Program-made: the position numbers and the translations under genes
Part shown: positions 1 to 11,000 of the stretch, piece after piece
Position numbering within the stretch: the first letter of the stretch is position 1
How the letters are laid out: every line of letters starts with the position of its first letter
NCBI GenBank assembly: GCA_964019165.1
Contig: OZ025267.1
Coordinates: 21,129,185 to 21,193,184, forward strand
Direction of reading: 5' to 3'
DNA length: 64,000 bases
DNA from: Mastigias papua
Lineage: Eukaryota > Cnidaria > Scyphozoa > Rhizostomeae > Mastigiidae
The notes under the pieces: generated by a model
Told to the model about the DNA's origin: nothing
Databases searched by the model: none
What the model saw: only the letters and a program-made list of their open reading frames with translations

Positions 1-446
1 ATTGTAAATTTTTTTGAAAATTGCTCATTAGTTTTAATAATTTCATAATTAGCTGTTCGTTCGTTTATTTCTTCTTTTACATATTCGGAAAGCATTTTAA
101 CTTGTTTCTTTGGTTTTGTAGGACTTTTTGACCAACTTATTAACCCTGTAAGATTTTTACTGATAAAATCATTAAGATTAATGTCTGTTTTTCTTGACCA
201 ATCAAACGCTTTTTTTACTTGTGTTAATGCAGGATTAGCATATTCTTTAATGTCCGTTAAAAGTTGATTTGATTGAGGCGTTTCTTGTTTAGATTCAGGT
301 TGGGGTTGCCGTTCAATCTTTAAAAGATTTTCTACCAAATCAGCTTTTCTCAATTTGGAATACCCCTTAATTCCACTGGTTTTTGCCAGTATTTTTAATT
401 CTTTTACTGTTTTTTTTAACAGCTCTGAGGATCCGATTTTATTCAT
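1..446 (-). CDS. SAP-like domain protein of a viral/Polinton-type element, partial (runs off left edge)
   Basis: Reading the minus strand from the ATG at 446, an open frame of 148 codons continues off the left edge without a stop. Residues about 8-42 form a two-helix SAP/Rho-N-like motif (LLKKTVKELKILAK, then IKGYSKLRKADLVENLL), a DNA-binding fold often found at the start of proteins from large DNA viruses and Maverick-type elements. The rest is Lys- and Ser-rich and I do not recognise it. The start is preceded by a TATA-rich stretch right against the ATG, the same arrangement as the viral genes at 46-64 kb, and the region is as AT-rich as they are. I infer this is the edge of a second, related element. 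The host alternative is an ordinary SAP protein; the promoter style argues against it. Confidence 0.6.
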   Translation of the reverse strand, partial: MNKIGSSELLKKTVKELKILAKTSGIKGYSKLRKADLVENLLKIERQPQPESKQETPQSNQLLTDIKEYANPALTQVKKAFDWSRKTDINLNDFISKNLTGLISWSKSPTKPKKQVKMLSEYVKEEINERTANYEIIKTNEQFSKKFT

Positions 447-475
447 TTTTATAATATAAAATATTTTATTTTTTA
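447..475 (-). promoter_or_regulatory. TATA-rich start-proximal motif of the left-edge gene
   Basis: On the minus strand the sequence ATATTTTATATTATAAAA abuts the ATG at 446. It resembles the motif before the Polinton genes at the right of the window and supports this ATG as the start. Confidence 0.45.
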
Positions 476-542
476 AATCATTTTTATTAAAATGCCTTTT
501 AATTCTCACCATCTTAATACCTAAATTCAACAAGAAATTTTC

Positions 543-577
543 CGATTACCATCTCCTTTTGTAATGGTAATCTACGG
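543..577. repeat. Small inverted repeat next to the left-edge gene
   Basis: GATTACCAT and ATGGTAATC form a 9-bp perfect stem around an 11-base loop, about 100 bases upstream of the left-edge viral gene. It may be terminal structure of that element, or chance. Confidence 0.4.
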
Positions 578-652
578 TTTCTCGTTAAATTTACGTATTC
601 TTCGTTTAATAACCATAAATATTCTGCCGCATAGTATCCTATATATACTACT

Positions 653-896
653 AGCCTTACTTTTTGGCCAAAAATGGCTCATTTTCATCACTTTTCAATG
701 TGGAATCGAAATCAATCAATTTCAAATTTGGTCATTTTTGAGCAAAATACTAAGGCTATAGCCTTACTTTTTGGCCAAAAATGGCTCATTTTCATCACTT
801 TTCAATGTGCAATCAAAATCAATCAACTTCAAATTTGGTCATTTTTGAGCAAAATACCAAGGCTATAGCCTTACTTTTTGGCCAAAAATGGCTCAG
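653..896. repeat. 107-bp tandem repeat, about 2.3 copies
   Basis: The string AGCCTTACTTTTTGGCCAAA recurs at 653, 760 and 867, giving an exact 107-bp period. Copies two and three differ by only a few bases. The two overlapping open frames here are products of the repeat and are not genes. Confidence 0.9.
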
Positions 897-1560
897 TGTG
901 AATTGTTGTCATGTTGGTCGCTGGAGTAATTTGATGTAATTTAGATGAATGTGTCACGCTGTAGCATAGATATGTGGTTGCCTGTTGTGAAGATCGTAGA
1001 TGGGATTTGTTAAGGAAAGTATGTTATGGATGGTAATGTGAGTATAGTCTAATGATGCAGTGATTGAGTGTATCTGGATCACGTTCTCTCGATAGATTGG
1101 TTAATGCTGATGATTTTGTATGAAGGAATCAAAATACTGAAGTGGCAAAACAAGCGATGGTGTGGCATGTATAGACTTTTATCTTTACTAATGGGCTGTG
1201 ATTGCATCGATTTTATCAGCTGTAAGAGTTAAATCAATATAATTCAATGAGAATAGGTCATGCATTGGCAAAATACGAAACACAAAAGTTGTAGTCTTAC
1301 CGGTTGACCAAAGTTGCATCACTCTCATCACCTTGTAATCTGAAATTAAAATACCTTAATAAGAAAAGAGTTCATTTTAGCTAAATAGCAATGTTGTTCT
1401 GATGTGTTAGGCAAAATTGTCTGATGTTCATCACTTAGTAATCTGGAATTAAAATGTTTTAATTTTGTTAATTTGGACGATTCTTTGTAAAATTTTATGG
1501 CGGTAAAGTGAATTCCCTTTTGGCAAATAATTCTTTCCCATCATATTAGCAAATATATGA

Positions 1561-1563
<3 letters not shown>

Positions 1564-1649
<86 letters not shown>
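1564..1649. repeat. (AT)n microsatellite
   Basis: About 43 uninterrupted AT dinucleotides, flanked by further AT-rich sequence. Confidence 0.97.
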
Positions 1650-1655
<6 letters not shown>

Positions 1656-2007
1656 TTTATATTAAATATCATATAGGCTATGCTTTAAGACCTTAGTTAG
1701 TGGATTTAATTTATATAAAAGACATCATATGATCTCATGCACTTGATCTGTTGCAATATATGGAGTGTGCGCTTTGTCAACTTAAATGTTTCAACATTCG
1801 CTAAAATAGTCGAAATCAGAGGTTGGTCAATAATTTTAATGCTTCATGCATGAATAAATAGCAAAACTGGTGGAAAACGGTTGTCCTAATGAAAGATGTG
1901 GGCAAGCGGCTCAGCCAGTTTCCGTTAGCCTGAAGTTAGGCTTGGCTATGATTGGTTATGATATGGTTGCTTAGGTCAACAACTGATTGGACAACTTTCC
2001 AGATACC

Positions 2008-2170
2008 AAAATTCATGAAATTTTCGCGCGAGGTTAAATTTCATGCATCTTTTTTGGCGCACCTGGACTTCGCACATTTTTGCGCGCACCATAGTGAGGG
2101 AAGACAATATATGACACTCCATATGCAACTCTAGTTATATTTTTCACATTTGTCACGCTCGCTCTACGAT
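2008..2170. repeat. Dispersed repeat, copy 1 (second copy near 24.52-24.66 kb)
   Basis: This stretch shares long blocks with 24522-24655: TTCATGAAA followed by TTTCGCGCGAG, then CATAGTGAGGGAAGACAAT, then GCAACTCTA and TTTTCACATTTGT. The two copies are in the same orientation with scattered substitutions, as expected of an old transposon family. No coding capacity is visible. Confidence 0.7.
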
Positions 2171-2548
2171 GATATACAGTAAGCTAGTGATGACGCGTAA
2201 CATTTTAAACGGACAATGCCCTGAAAAACTGAAAAATCGATTTACATGCAGGTTTTTCCATGTTTGTGATTTCACGCAATCCAACTTTCGCGCATCTCCT
2301 GAAGGTTAGTATTTTGCGCAGCCAAATGCAGGAAAATTAAGTATTTTCGGGCAACCAATTATTGTGCGAAAATTAGCCGTGAGCCAAAACTTTATGAATT
2401 TAAGTAAACGACCAGAACAAATCATCCCGCCGTCCTTCGGGAGGGACGTTAAAGTAGGGCTCCCATGCCTGGATGCGGCATGCATAATAGGCCTAAGTTA
2501 GCTGAAAAAGCTAGATGTAACAGCCTACTCAAATTAAATAAACAACAA

Positions 2549-2755
2549 CAATGAAAAGTGAAAGTGCGAGAAAGTAACTGACCCGAGCGGGATTCGAACT
2601 CGTGATCCCTGGTATTGTACGCCAAGTGATCTACCACTGAACTATACCTATGACCCGATAGCTCAATGGTATAGCACTTGGGGTACAGTGCCAGGGCTCG
2701 CGAGCTCGAATCCCGCTCGGGTCAGTTATTTTCTCGCACTTTCATTTTTCATTCT
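2549..2755. repeat. Palindrome of two head-to-head tRNA-like (SINE/MITE-like) units
   Basis: The left arm (about 2549-2610) and right arm (about 2695-2755) are near-perfect inverted copies, each containing GACCCGAGCGGGATTCGAA or its complement. Each arm reads outward as a tRNA-like unit with A-box and B-box sequences. Between the arms the two 5' ends meet at about 2650. This is typical of a tRNA-derived mobile repeat inserted or copied as an inverted pair. Confidence 0.75.
2652..2723 (+). tRNA. tRNA-like unit (degenerate, probably SINE head or tRNA pseudogene)
   Basis: The ends GACCCGA and TCGGGTC make a perfect 7-bp acceptor stem. TAGCTCAATGG fits a D-arm/A box, and GAGCTCGAATCCCGC fits a T-arm/B box with one mismatch in the stem. 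The anticodon stem pairs, but its loop has nine bases instead of seven and no normal anticodon can be read. That makes a working tRNA unlikely. A poorer copy lies near 3140-3205. Confidence 0.5.
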
Positions 2756-3139
2756 TTCAAAATCCTGTTGTCTCAACAAACAACAACAAATCAATAACTA
2801 CACAAGATGATGTAATGAGGTTTTTATCGCATCCTTTTGTCCTGTTACAAGGACAAAAGCTTGACTATTCAATGGTGCTTTGAAGAGTTGGTGAAAACGT
2901 TTCATACAGCAGGATTCAGAAAAGTTATCAAATAAAAGTTCGAGAAAATGAATGACTAGAGTGGGTCCTGAGCAAGATCAAACCGGAGTTTGGTAATCTC
3001 TATTTTGCATGAAGAGTTCTCTAAAAATCGGGTTATGCATTCAAGTAGCTTTTCGAGGGTCCATGATTTGCTAAAGTGTTAATCATCAGAGAGGTGGTGA
3101 GACCAAATGACTTACACTGGAGCTAAGGCTTGAAATCGT

Positions 3140-3205
3140 AACCCGATACCTTAATTGTGGAGCACTTGGCATGCCACGTCAACAGTCGCGAGTTCAAGTC
3201 CGGAT
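3140..3205 (+). repeat. Decayed copy of the tRNA-like unit
   Basis: AACCCGATACCTTAATTGTGGAGCACTTGGC and the later GCGAGTTCAAGTCCGGATCA echo the A and B boxes of the unit at 2652-2723, with more substitutions. It is followed by the same TTTTCTCCCACTTTTATTT tail. Confidence 0.5.
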
Positions 3206-4889
3206 CAAGTCATTCGTTTTCTCCCACTTTTATTTCTCATATTTTTAATAATCATACAATAGCTGCCATTAATGTATAAATTATTGAACAGGATAAAAAC
3301 TAGAGAGATGACTGGACAATAAAACACTGTCGGTAATGAGAAAGAACAAAAATGTTTACAATGCGAGAAAATGCTAGTTCTCCGTATTTACAATATACAT
3401 ACCGGATATATTTTAGGAGATACAAAAATACAGCTCGATGAATGATTTTTGAGAGAAATATCAAACAAACAGATTTATTTTGTTACTATCCTTATCACTA
3501 TATAAGGTAGGCACAAATTCTCTAAAATTACCCACGCGAAGTATCTTCTACAACTTTTACCAAGGATACAGGATTTTAGGCAGAACCTTAAAAACAATTT
3601 CCCAAGATCTCGTGAATTTCTTCCAAGAAACCCTATTTTGATGTACAGTGACAGCTCGCATATTTGAACCTGGGTTTTAACAACCTACTAAACTAAAATT
3701 TTCATTTCAAGCTTCCTACGCTTGAGAACCCATTTAGGCTAAAATGTGCTAGGTTCTTATCAGTGGGTGGCTGTAAAAGTGCATAGGTAAAAACTCTTGG
3801 ATGAAGATCATCAGTTATTTAAAAGTAACTTAATAGAACTTTTTGTCCTTCATGTTAAATATGTGCTTTTTATAAAAGAACCTATTTTAAGAACCATAGA
3901 AGCCTAGATTTACTTTAAGTGATATTTACATAAGAATCCATTTAGGCTAAATTGAGAAAATTCAGGTTCTTATACGCGGACTATTACAGTAGTATACTTG
4001 TTATGTTACTCTGTAGTCTTGTTCTTTTTGCAAAAACTATCATAATTAGAGTATCCAATAATTCCTACCCCACGAAATCCCATTTTAAAGAACATTACCT
4101 AAATTTTGAAAACTACAGTTGGTTGTAACGACCACTGTTTTTTGGTCATGCTTGAAATATGATCAGTTAAAGAGGCATTTTCAAACGGCATTGGTCTTTA
4201 AATTATAAAGGCTTGAGAAAAAGTGAAGTTGAGCCCGTCGATGTTTCTTGAATTTCCAGATTTAAGTTGGATATATGAACTTCATACTGCTTATGTATTT
4301 GTTTCTGTTCATAAAAAGTGTGTATAACAGCAGATACTCTCGCTATTTCATTAACAACAAAATTTTCCCTAAAAGAGCTAATTACATTCGAATCGCATAG
4401 CAGCTAAATGTCTGAGTGCTCTGATCTTCTCCGAACCCAATTTACCAATCATCATGCAGGGCTCTGGTCACATATGCGTTCCACAGTTGAGTTTTGGCTC
4501 AGTTTGCATGATAGTTGGTCAATTAGGTTGGGAAAAAATAGACCTGACCAGGACACTCAATGGTTTGGCGGCTGCGCTCATTCGAATATAAAGGCCCTAT
4601 TCCAACATCAGAATAGAGCATTTGTACGGAACTGTAACTATACTACGACGGTCTAATATAGGAATGCTGTTCAAATACTTCTGTCTATATGAAAAACGAT
4701 GTTCTGCATGTCCATGCAATGTTGAGTATAGATGTATTGGCAGGTTAACAACAAAGCTTCCATGAAGTGAATCCATTCTGCTACCTAATGTGTCCAGAAG
4801 CTGCTTCTGACGAATAATCCTAGAAAAAGACCAGTGTTCATAAAATCACTAAGTGCCAGAGAATGGGCTTTGTTCGTATACAGGAGAAA

Positions 4890-5330
4890 TGAAGAAGAAT
4901 GGTAGTGAGAAAAGAGTGACAAAGACAGGAGGAGTGGGAAAGAGAGGGGGAAGTTGCAGAGGGAAGAACAGTTACGGAAAGGAGGAATGACCGAGACAGG
5001 AAGAGTCGCAGAGAGAAGAGGAGTGATAGAGAGAGGAGGAGTGGCGGAGAGAGGGTGTGGCAGAGACAGTAGGAGTGGTAGAGGGAGGATGACTGGCAGG
5101 GAAAGGAGGAGTAGCAGAGAAAGACGGAGCAGCGGAGAGAGGAGAAGTAGCAGAGAGAGGGAGTGTGGCAGAGACAGTAGAAGAGGCAGAGAGAGGATTA
5201 CTGGCAGAAAAAGGAGGAGTGGCAGTTAGTACAGCGAAGAAAGATAAAGCATTGGAAAGAAAAGGACAAGGAAAGAGAGCAGGTGAGGAGAGGGAAGGAG
5301 AATGAGCTGAGAGAGAGAGAGATCTTTGTT
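4890..5330. repeat. Purine-rich minisatellite
   Basis: Irregular repeats of GAGAGGAGGAGTGGCAGAGA-like units on one strand. The Arg/Glu/Ser-rich open frame at 4954-5229 is a by-product of the repeat. Confidence 0.8.
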
Positions 5331-6301
5331 TTACGAAATCTCTTAGAGCTTTTGCAGTTTTTCATGATGATACTTTGTTATTTATATTCTTTGCAAAGTT
5401 ATTACCAAGCAATTATATTTATTATGAGCAGCTTATCCTGATAATAGAGTACCATTGTATTGATACTTTAAACGACAATATTGAAGAGCAATTTTCGGTA
5501 GTGCTTGGAGCACATAGACATGGCATGACAAAGAAACACAATAAAAGTCAATTCAAACGAATTCCTGTGAACCTTTGTCTATGAAAACTACAAAAAAATG
5601 ATTCTGAGTGACAAATTTAAACTACCAGGGCGAGTGATATCTTTGTGATTAAAAATAATGGTCCTGTAATACCAATATGATTTCACCAAAGCTGCCGCAA
5701 TACTACAGGCAATAAGTGCATGAAAATTTCACCTTCTTGTCCTTCCTGTGGTTATAGGATATAACTTAGCAAGAGAATTGTAGCTATTAAAAAGCTAACG
5801 TAATAGAAAACAAAAATACCAAAATAACTAGATGCCCAAATAACTGACAAACTAACTAAATGATAAAATATTCAACAATTCAATCATGTAACGAACTAAT
5901 CAGCTAAATAACTAAATATCTAAACACCAAACAATAGTCTATGTTCCTGAATTTCATAGACAGAATTAAAACTCAATCTAAATACTTCTAGCAATTAGAC
6001 AACCTACTTTTAGAAGCCATTTATCTATAATAGGGGTCAACAACCCGCCACCTGCAGGCACAATGTGGCCTGCAGCGTCACGCCAATCGCCCGCGGGTCA
6101 GATCATAATAACGAAAGGTAAACCATGTAATTTTCTTATTTCAGAAGAAGTTTGCTATCAAACTGTTAGCCCATTGCATTACTCGGTGGTTTTGATTAGT
6201 TCCCAGTTCCGAAAAGGTTTGTGATCCCCGATCTACAACCAACAAACCAAATGGCATAGCGCAATTGCTTAATACACTGTTTCCACATGTATAAGTAAAC
6301 A

Positions 6302-7984
6302 TTACACGAATCGGCGAATCCCAGCACGAAAAGAGGAGAAAGAAAACTTCCTCACCTTGGTCAAGGTCCTTGATGGGGAAAATAAATCATTTTTAGAGGG
6401 TCTAACAGGTGATGGTGGAGGCGATTCTTTGCCTTGATTCCCTGTGGATGGATAGTTTACAAGTGATGTGTAGAGGTCTGCTTTGGTTGAACGGTCTGTT
6501 AGAATGCTCTGTAGTTGATAACCACCTTGAAATAGAAATATAAATCGATACCTAGAAATTAACATCTACATAGAAACAAACAGAAATCTCAATAAACCAA
6601 CGTTTGCGCAGGTGAAAACAAAAAGATATCCTGGTTTAAAATTTGGAAAGAAATATCTACTGAAAAGAGGGAGACAATATCACTGTTTAAGATTAGAAGA
6701 TACAACCATGGTATTTAAAGATATGTTGAAATGCTGCTTGAGGCTTGGAAACTTGTATACTTGCCGTGTATGGATGACATATATTTCGTATAAGGACATA
6801 TGTCGTTTTTTCAAAAACCTTAAATCCCCGCATTACATTTGGCCTAGGAAATCCAGATATTGAGTGCAAGCTGTTGCTTTACATACCCGTGAAGTCGACT
6901 GCTTTCGGCGAAATACCTTTTCTACGCAACTCTTGTGACTGTCTTTCCCTAGGATGCAGCAAAGACAGGCATACTCAATTTCCTTTCAGAGCAATCATTT
7001 TCATGTGAAAATGCATACAATAAACCTACATATGGGCACCATACATATATGACATCAGCAAAGAGCGGGGAAGAGGATGTGGCGAATTAAGACTTCTTTG
7101 GACATAGTAGAAGGGGAAAGGGAACGGCTCTTCGAGATTTTGGACGTCCTTTTCTTTTTCTTGATTTAGACGTCATAAATGTTTAGGCCTTAATGAGTCG
7201 TTGCATCTGCAATAGTTGTGGAAATTTAGGAACATTAAGCATAATGGGTAAAGTAAGATTTCTAACACAGAAATAAAATAATAATGAATAAAGAGAAAAT
7301 GAAGCTATGTGGTATATCATGTTTAAAATCAGGGTTCACTAACCAGTCGTGCATTAAAGAACTTGCGCATAGATATAAAAAACGCTATTTAACTACAGTT
7401 GAATCTCCTTTTGTAAGGAAATGTTCATCTTCACGAGATGCTGAAAAGCACAATATTTTACAAAATAATAACTTGATAGCATATTTACCTCTCATATTTT
7501 TCAGATGTTAATTGCTTCCTAAGATGTTCAACTTCCTCTCGTAGCTTTTCCGCAGTCTTTCGAAGCGACTTCAACTCAACATCCTTAGCATCTCTTGAAA
7601 ATTAGAGAAAATTACATAACGTAGATACTAACCATTAGTAGGTATTCTTACAGAGTGCGCCCACCTAGGCACCAAACAATCTACTTTTTCACTAAACCAA
7701 GTGCACAAAACATTTTCAGTAGATTTCAAATTTAAGGCAATCACATACAAATATATCTTGACACGTTTCATGTGAACACATTTTGAGATTATAAGAAACC
7801 TTTAGCAACACACACATTTAAACACAATTTTGGTAAAAGCATTAATTAAGCATTATTTTACGTCTTCTACCTGTCTCTTTCAGCTTTGAGCAGTGCAGTT
7901 CGTACACGATCCAATTCAGATGTCGTCTCGTCATGTGTTCTTTGTTCATAAAATTGCTACAAAAAGAGATATCAGAGAATTAAT

Positions 7985-8083
<99 letters not shown>

Positions 8084-11000
8084 TGTGTTTATAGTAATAC
8101 ACATAGCTCCAGGCTAGTGGTAGTTTTATTCTGTATTGCCGAGAAGCAAAGACAGCGAAATTTACAAACTTTCTTCTGAGTTTTGAGCTAAACTGAATAT
8201 ATATTGTTTGCTACTTTCAACGATGCAATACCATTTCAACAGCAACTATACCTTTTCTCGATTTGAAGATAAAATATTCTCCAATGACCTAACATTTTCT
8301 TGCTGTTGCACCAACTAAAATAAAATGCAGTGAAATCGGCTCAGAAAAAAGATATGTTTGAAAGATACAATGAAAGAGCAGAACTTTGACATACCTCACA
8401 AAGGGCTAAGCTTTAAATCCAATAGCACTCTATGAACTGGATCATTTAATATTAAGATATCAGCATATCCAATTTCTATAGATTTAAATAAGGAGAATTT
8501 CACAAGTACCTGGTGACGAAGGCTTTCCGACTCACTTCGTGCTTCATTCAGCAAACCTTGCAACTGGAATGGAAGCCAATAAATTAAACTTAGAAATGGT
8601 AGCAGTTCTGAAAATGAAAGTATCTAGAAATTTTAGTTATAGAAATTAAGAACGTAAGATATATATGCTATATATGTTATTAGTAATAAATGCACATTAA
8701 TGATTATTCACGTATCAGTTAAATCCTTGATGAATGATATAAAAGGACAACCATCATCGAACTTATTTCTGTGTAGCCGCTTTCCTATGCGGAGGCTTAG
8801 TTTAAAATTTACGTTGTAGATGGAGGCCAACTTTGCAGAGGCTAAAATAAATATCTACTTGACAAGAATATACACTTTTTGGATGCAAGTTTTCGTATAA
8901 TACTAAAATAAATTCATGAAACACAATCAGAACCAAAAGTTTAGATATAAAACAAAACAGAATTACAAATAGTAGTATAGATTTTGACTATGGCTTAATC
9001 ATAGCGTAACAGCCATGGTAGACTACAAGGTGAGCAACACTTCTGATGTGATTCAGGACAACAGAGGTAAATACAATCAAATCGAACCTGGGCCTCGTCT
9101 TCAGTTTTGGTAGTAATCTGTCTGGTTAGCGAGTCCCTGGCTTGATCCAGTTTAACACACAGCTCTCTAACAGCATTTACATCCTGTTGCATTGATTCCT
9201 AACCCGGTGGAAATTAGAAGTTATAGATGCTTAAGAGAGCGAGAGTAGAAATAAATGACGATTTCTAGAAGCAGCGTGAGGACTTCACATTGTGCAAACA
9301 CAAGAAATAAAAGAGAGGTAAAGATTTCATATACCGTATTTTCTTGAATAGAAGCCGCGGCTTCTATTTTTTGTCGAAGAAAAAAATTGCGGCTTCTATT
9401 CAAGGGCGGCTTCTATTCAAGGGCGGCTTCTATTCAAGGGCGGCTTCTATTAAATTCGAGTGACAGAATTTTTCACTCATTTGTTTTCATATGAAGTAAT
9501 TGCAATGCAAGAAAACGTATTCGAAAAAGAGATTTTAGAGCATAAGGCAAACATTTGCATGAACTGTGATTTCAGTTGTGAATACGGAATGGAATGGACT
9601 TCAGTTGGAATGAAAATAGCGTTATGTGTGTTGCAATAGATCCCCGCGGTCGCACACCACAGTTTCATGTAGACAAATGGCAGCTTCTTTTCAAGGGCGG
9701 CTTCTATTCAAGGGCGGCTTCTATTTATTTTCCAACGAGAATTTTTGCGGCTTCTATTCGAGGGCGGCTTCTATTCGAGGGCGGCTTCTATTCGAGGGCG
9801 GCTTCTATTCAAGAAAATACGGTATTGGATAACACAGTTTCGAAAAGATAGTAGTGCTCGAGTGCTCAGAAAGTTAAGAAAGTTCAGTGTTGGGTTTTTA
9901 GAGATCATGGAGTCAATAAGTCCATATACATTGAAAATTAAAAATTTCAAATAGGCCCGTCATCTGTCTGATCTGATTCGTATATAATCAATGTATCGTC
10001 AGCGTTTTATTTTTGTAGTACCTGTTTGATCCATCTGTGTATCGCTGTAGTGTTACACAGTTTGAGACATTCTTGCTAAGGTAGTCTTAAGAAAATGCTA
10101 GTATTGAAATCATAAAAGCATCAAGAAAGGTTTCAAAAGTGGGCTTGAAAAACCCTCTTTTAAAATATGTTTATTCCAATATTCTATTCCTTGTTGAATC
10201 TTGCTACCTAGCAAGTCCCCGTAAAACTGCCTATTCGTATAAATAAGAAGGAGAAACATCAAGTGCAAGATTTTGACAGCATTTCTAAGGTATTACAAAG
10301 GGTCTGTAAAACAATGTTGGATTCTGGTTTATTTTCGAGCATTGAATCCATCCAGGGCAGGGACGCAGGAACCGGGGGAGGCCAGAGGGGCCATGCCCCC
10401 CACTTTTTAGCAAACTATGCAAAAGTGCTCCCTTGAAGCCCAAAATGGGCGTGGCAATGTGCCCCTTTTAGGACCTGGCCCCCACTTTTTAGATGCTTCC
10501 TACGTCCCTGATGTAGGGTACGTTAAAAAACAATAAAGGGAGAATTTAGAGGATGGACTAAAGTTTAGTGTAAAGTGAAGCTACTATCTTCAGGTTTTTT
10601 TAGAATAATTGATAAAAAAGCACAACAAACACAATTTTCATTCATTTTAAACTAAAATATATTCAACTGCATACAGTCAAAGCAGAAAACACCTGCAGAG
10701 AGCGGATGTCAAAATAACCTATGAAAGGTGGGTGGGTGAACATGAAGTCGAATTTTTGGTTATGCGGTCTTTTGATGTCCAATTTCTAAAATAACATAGG
10801 TTACTAATGTCGTATATTGGTTTGAAGTTATGAAACAATTTCTATCGAATGACGATACCATGTGGTGAGCAAGACTAAACAACATCCATGATTTAGAGAC
10901 CAGGTTAAATAATCTAAGTAAATCTACAGTTCACGAGGCAAGAGTATATCCCTATGTCAGGTATGTTATTTAGTAAATATGAATGGGAAATAGTTTCCTA

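Larger units (their letters stand above)
897..6301. other. Gene-free, repeat-rich intergenic stretch
   Basis: I see no convincing coding exon here. It holds an (AT)n microsatellite, a dispersed repeat with TTCGCGCGAG-type sequence (about 2008-2170), tRNA-like palindromes, degenerate MITE pieces (about 4440-4600, related to one at 17.67 kb) and a purine-rich minisatellite. The short open frames are scattered and lack splice context or family resemblance. Confidence 0.6.

Noticed and set aside
2449..2637. 62-residue minus-strand open frame
   Set aside because: It reads through the tRNA-like palindrome and is a repeat artefact.
2652..2723. Functional tRNA gene
   Set aside because: The anticodon loop has nine bases and the unit is part of a mobile palindrome with other decayed copies nearby.
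7893..8179. Poly-Cys/Val open frames
   Set aside because: Translation of the (TG)n microsatellite.
9594..9954. Overlapping open frames of 60-85 codons
   Set aside because: They translate the GGCGGCTTC repeats of the MITE, with similar peptides in all frames, as repeats give.
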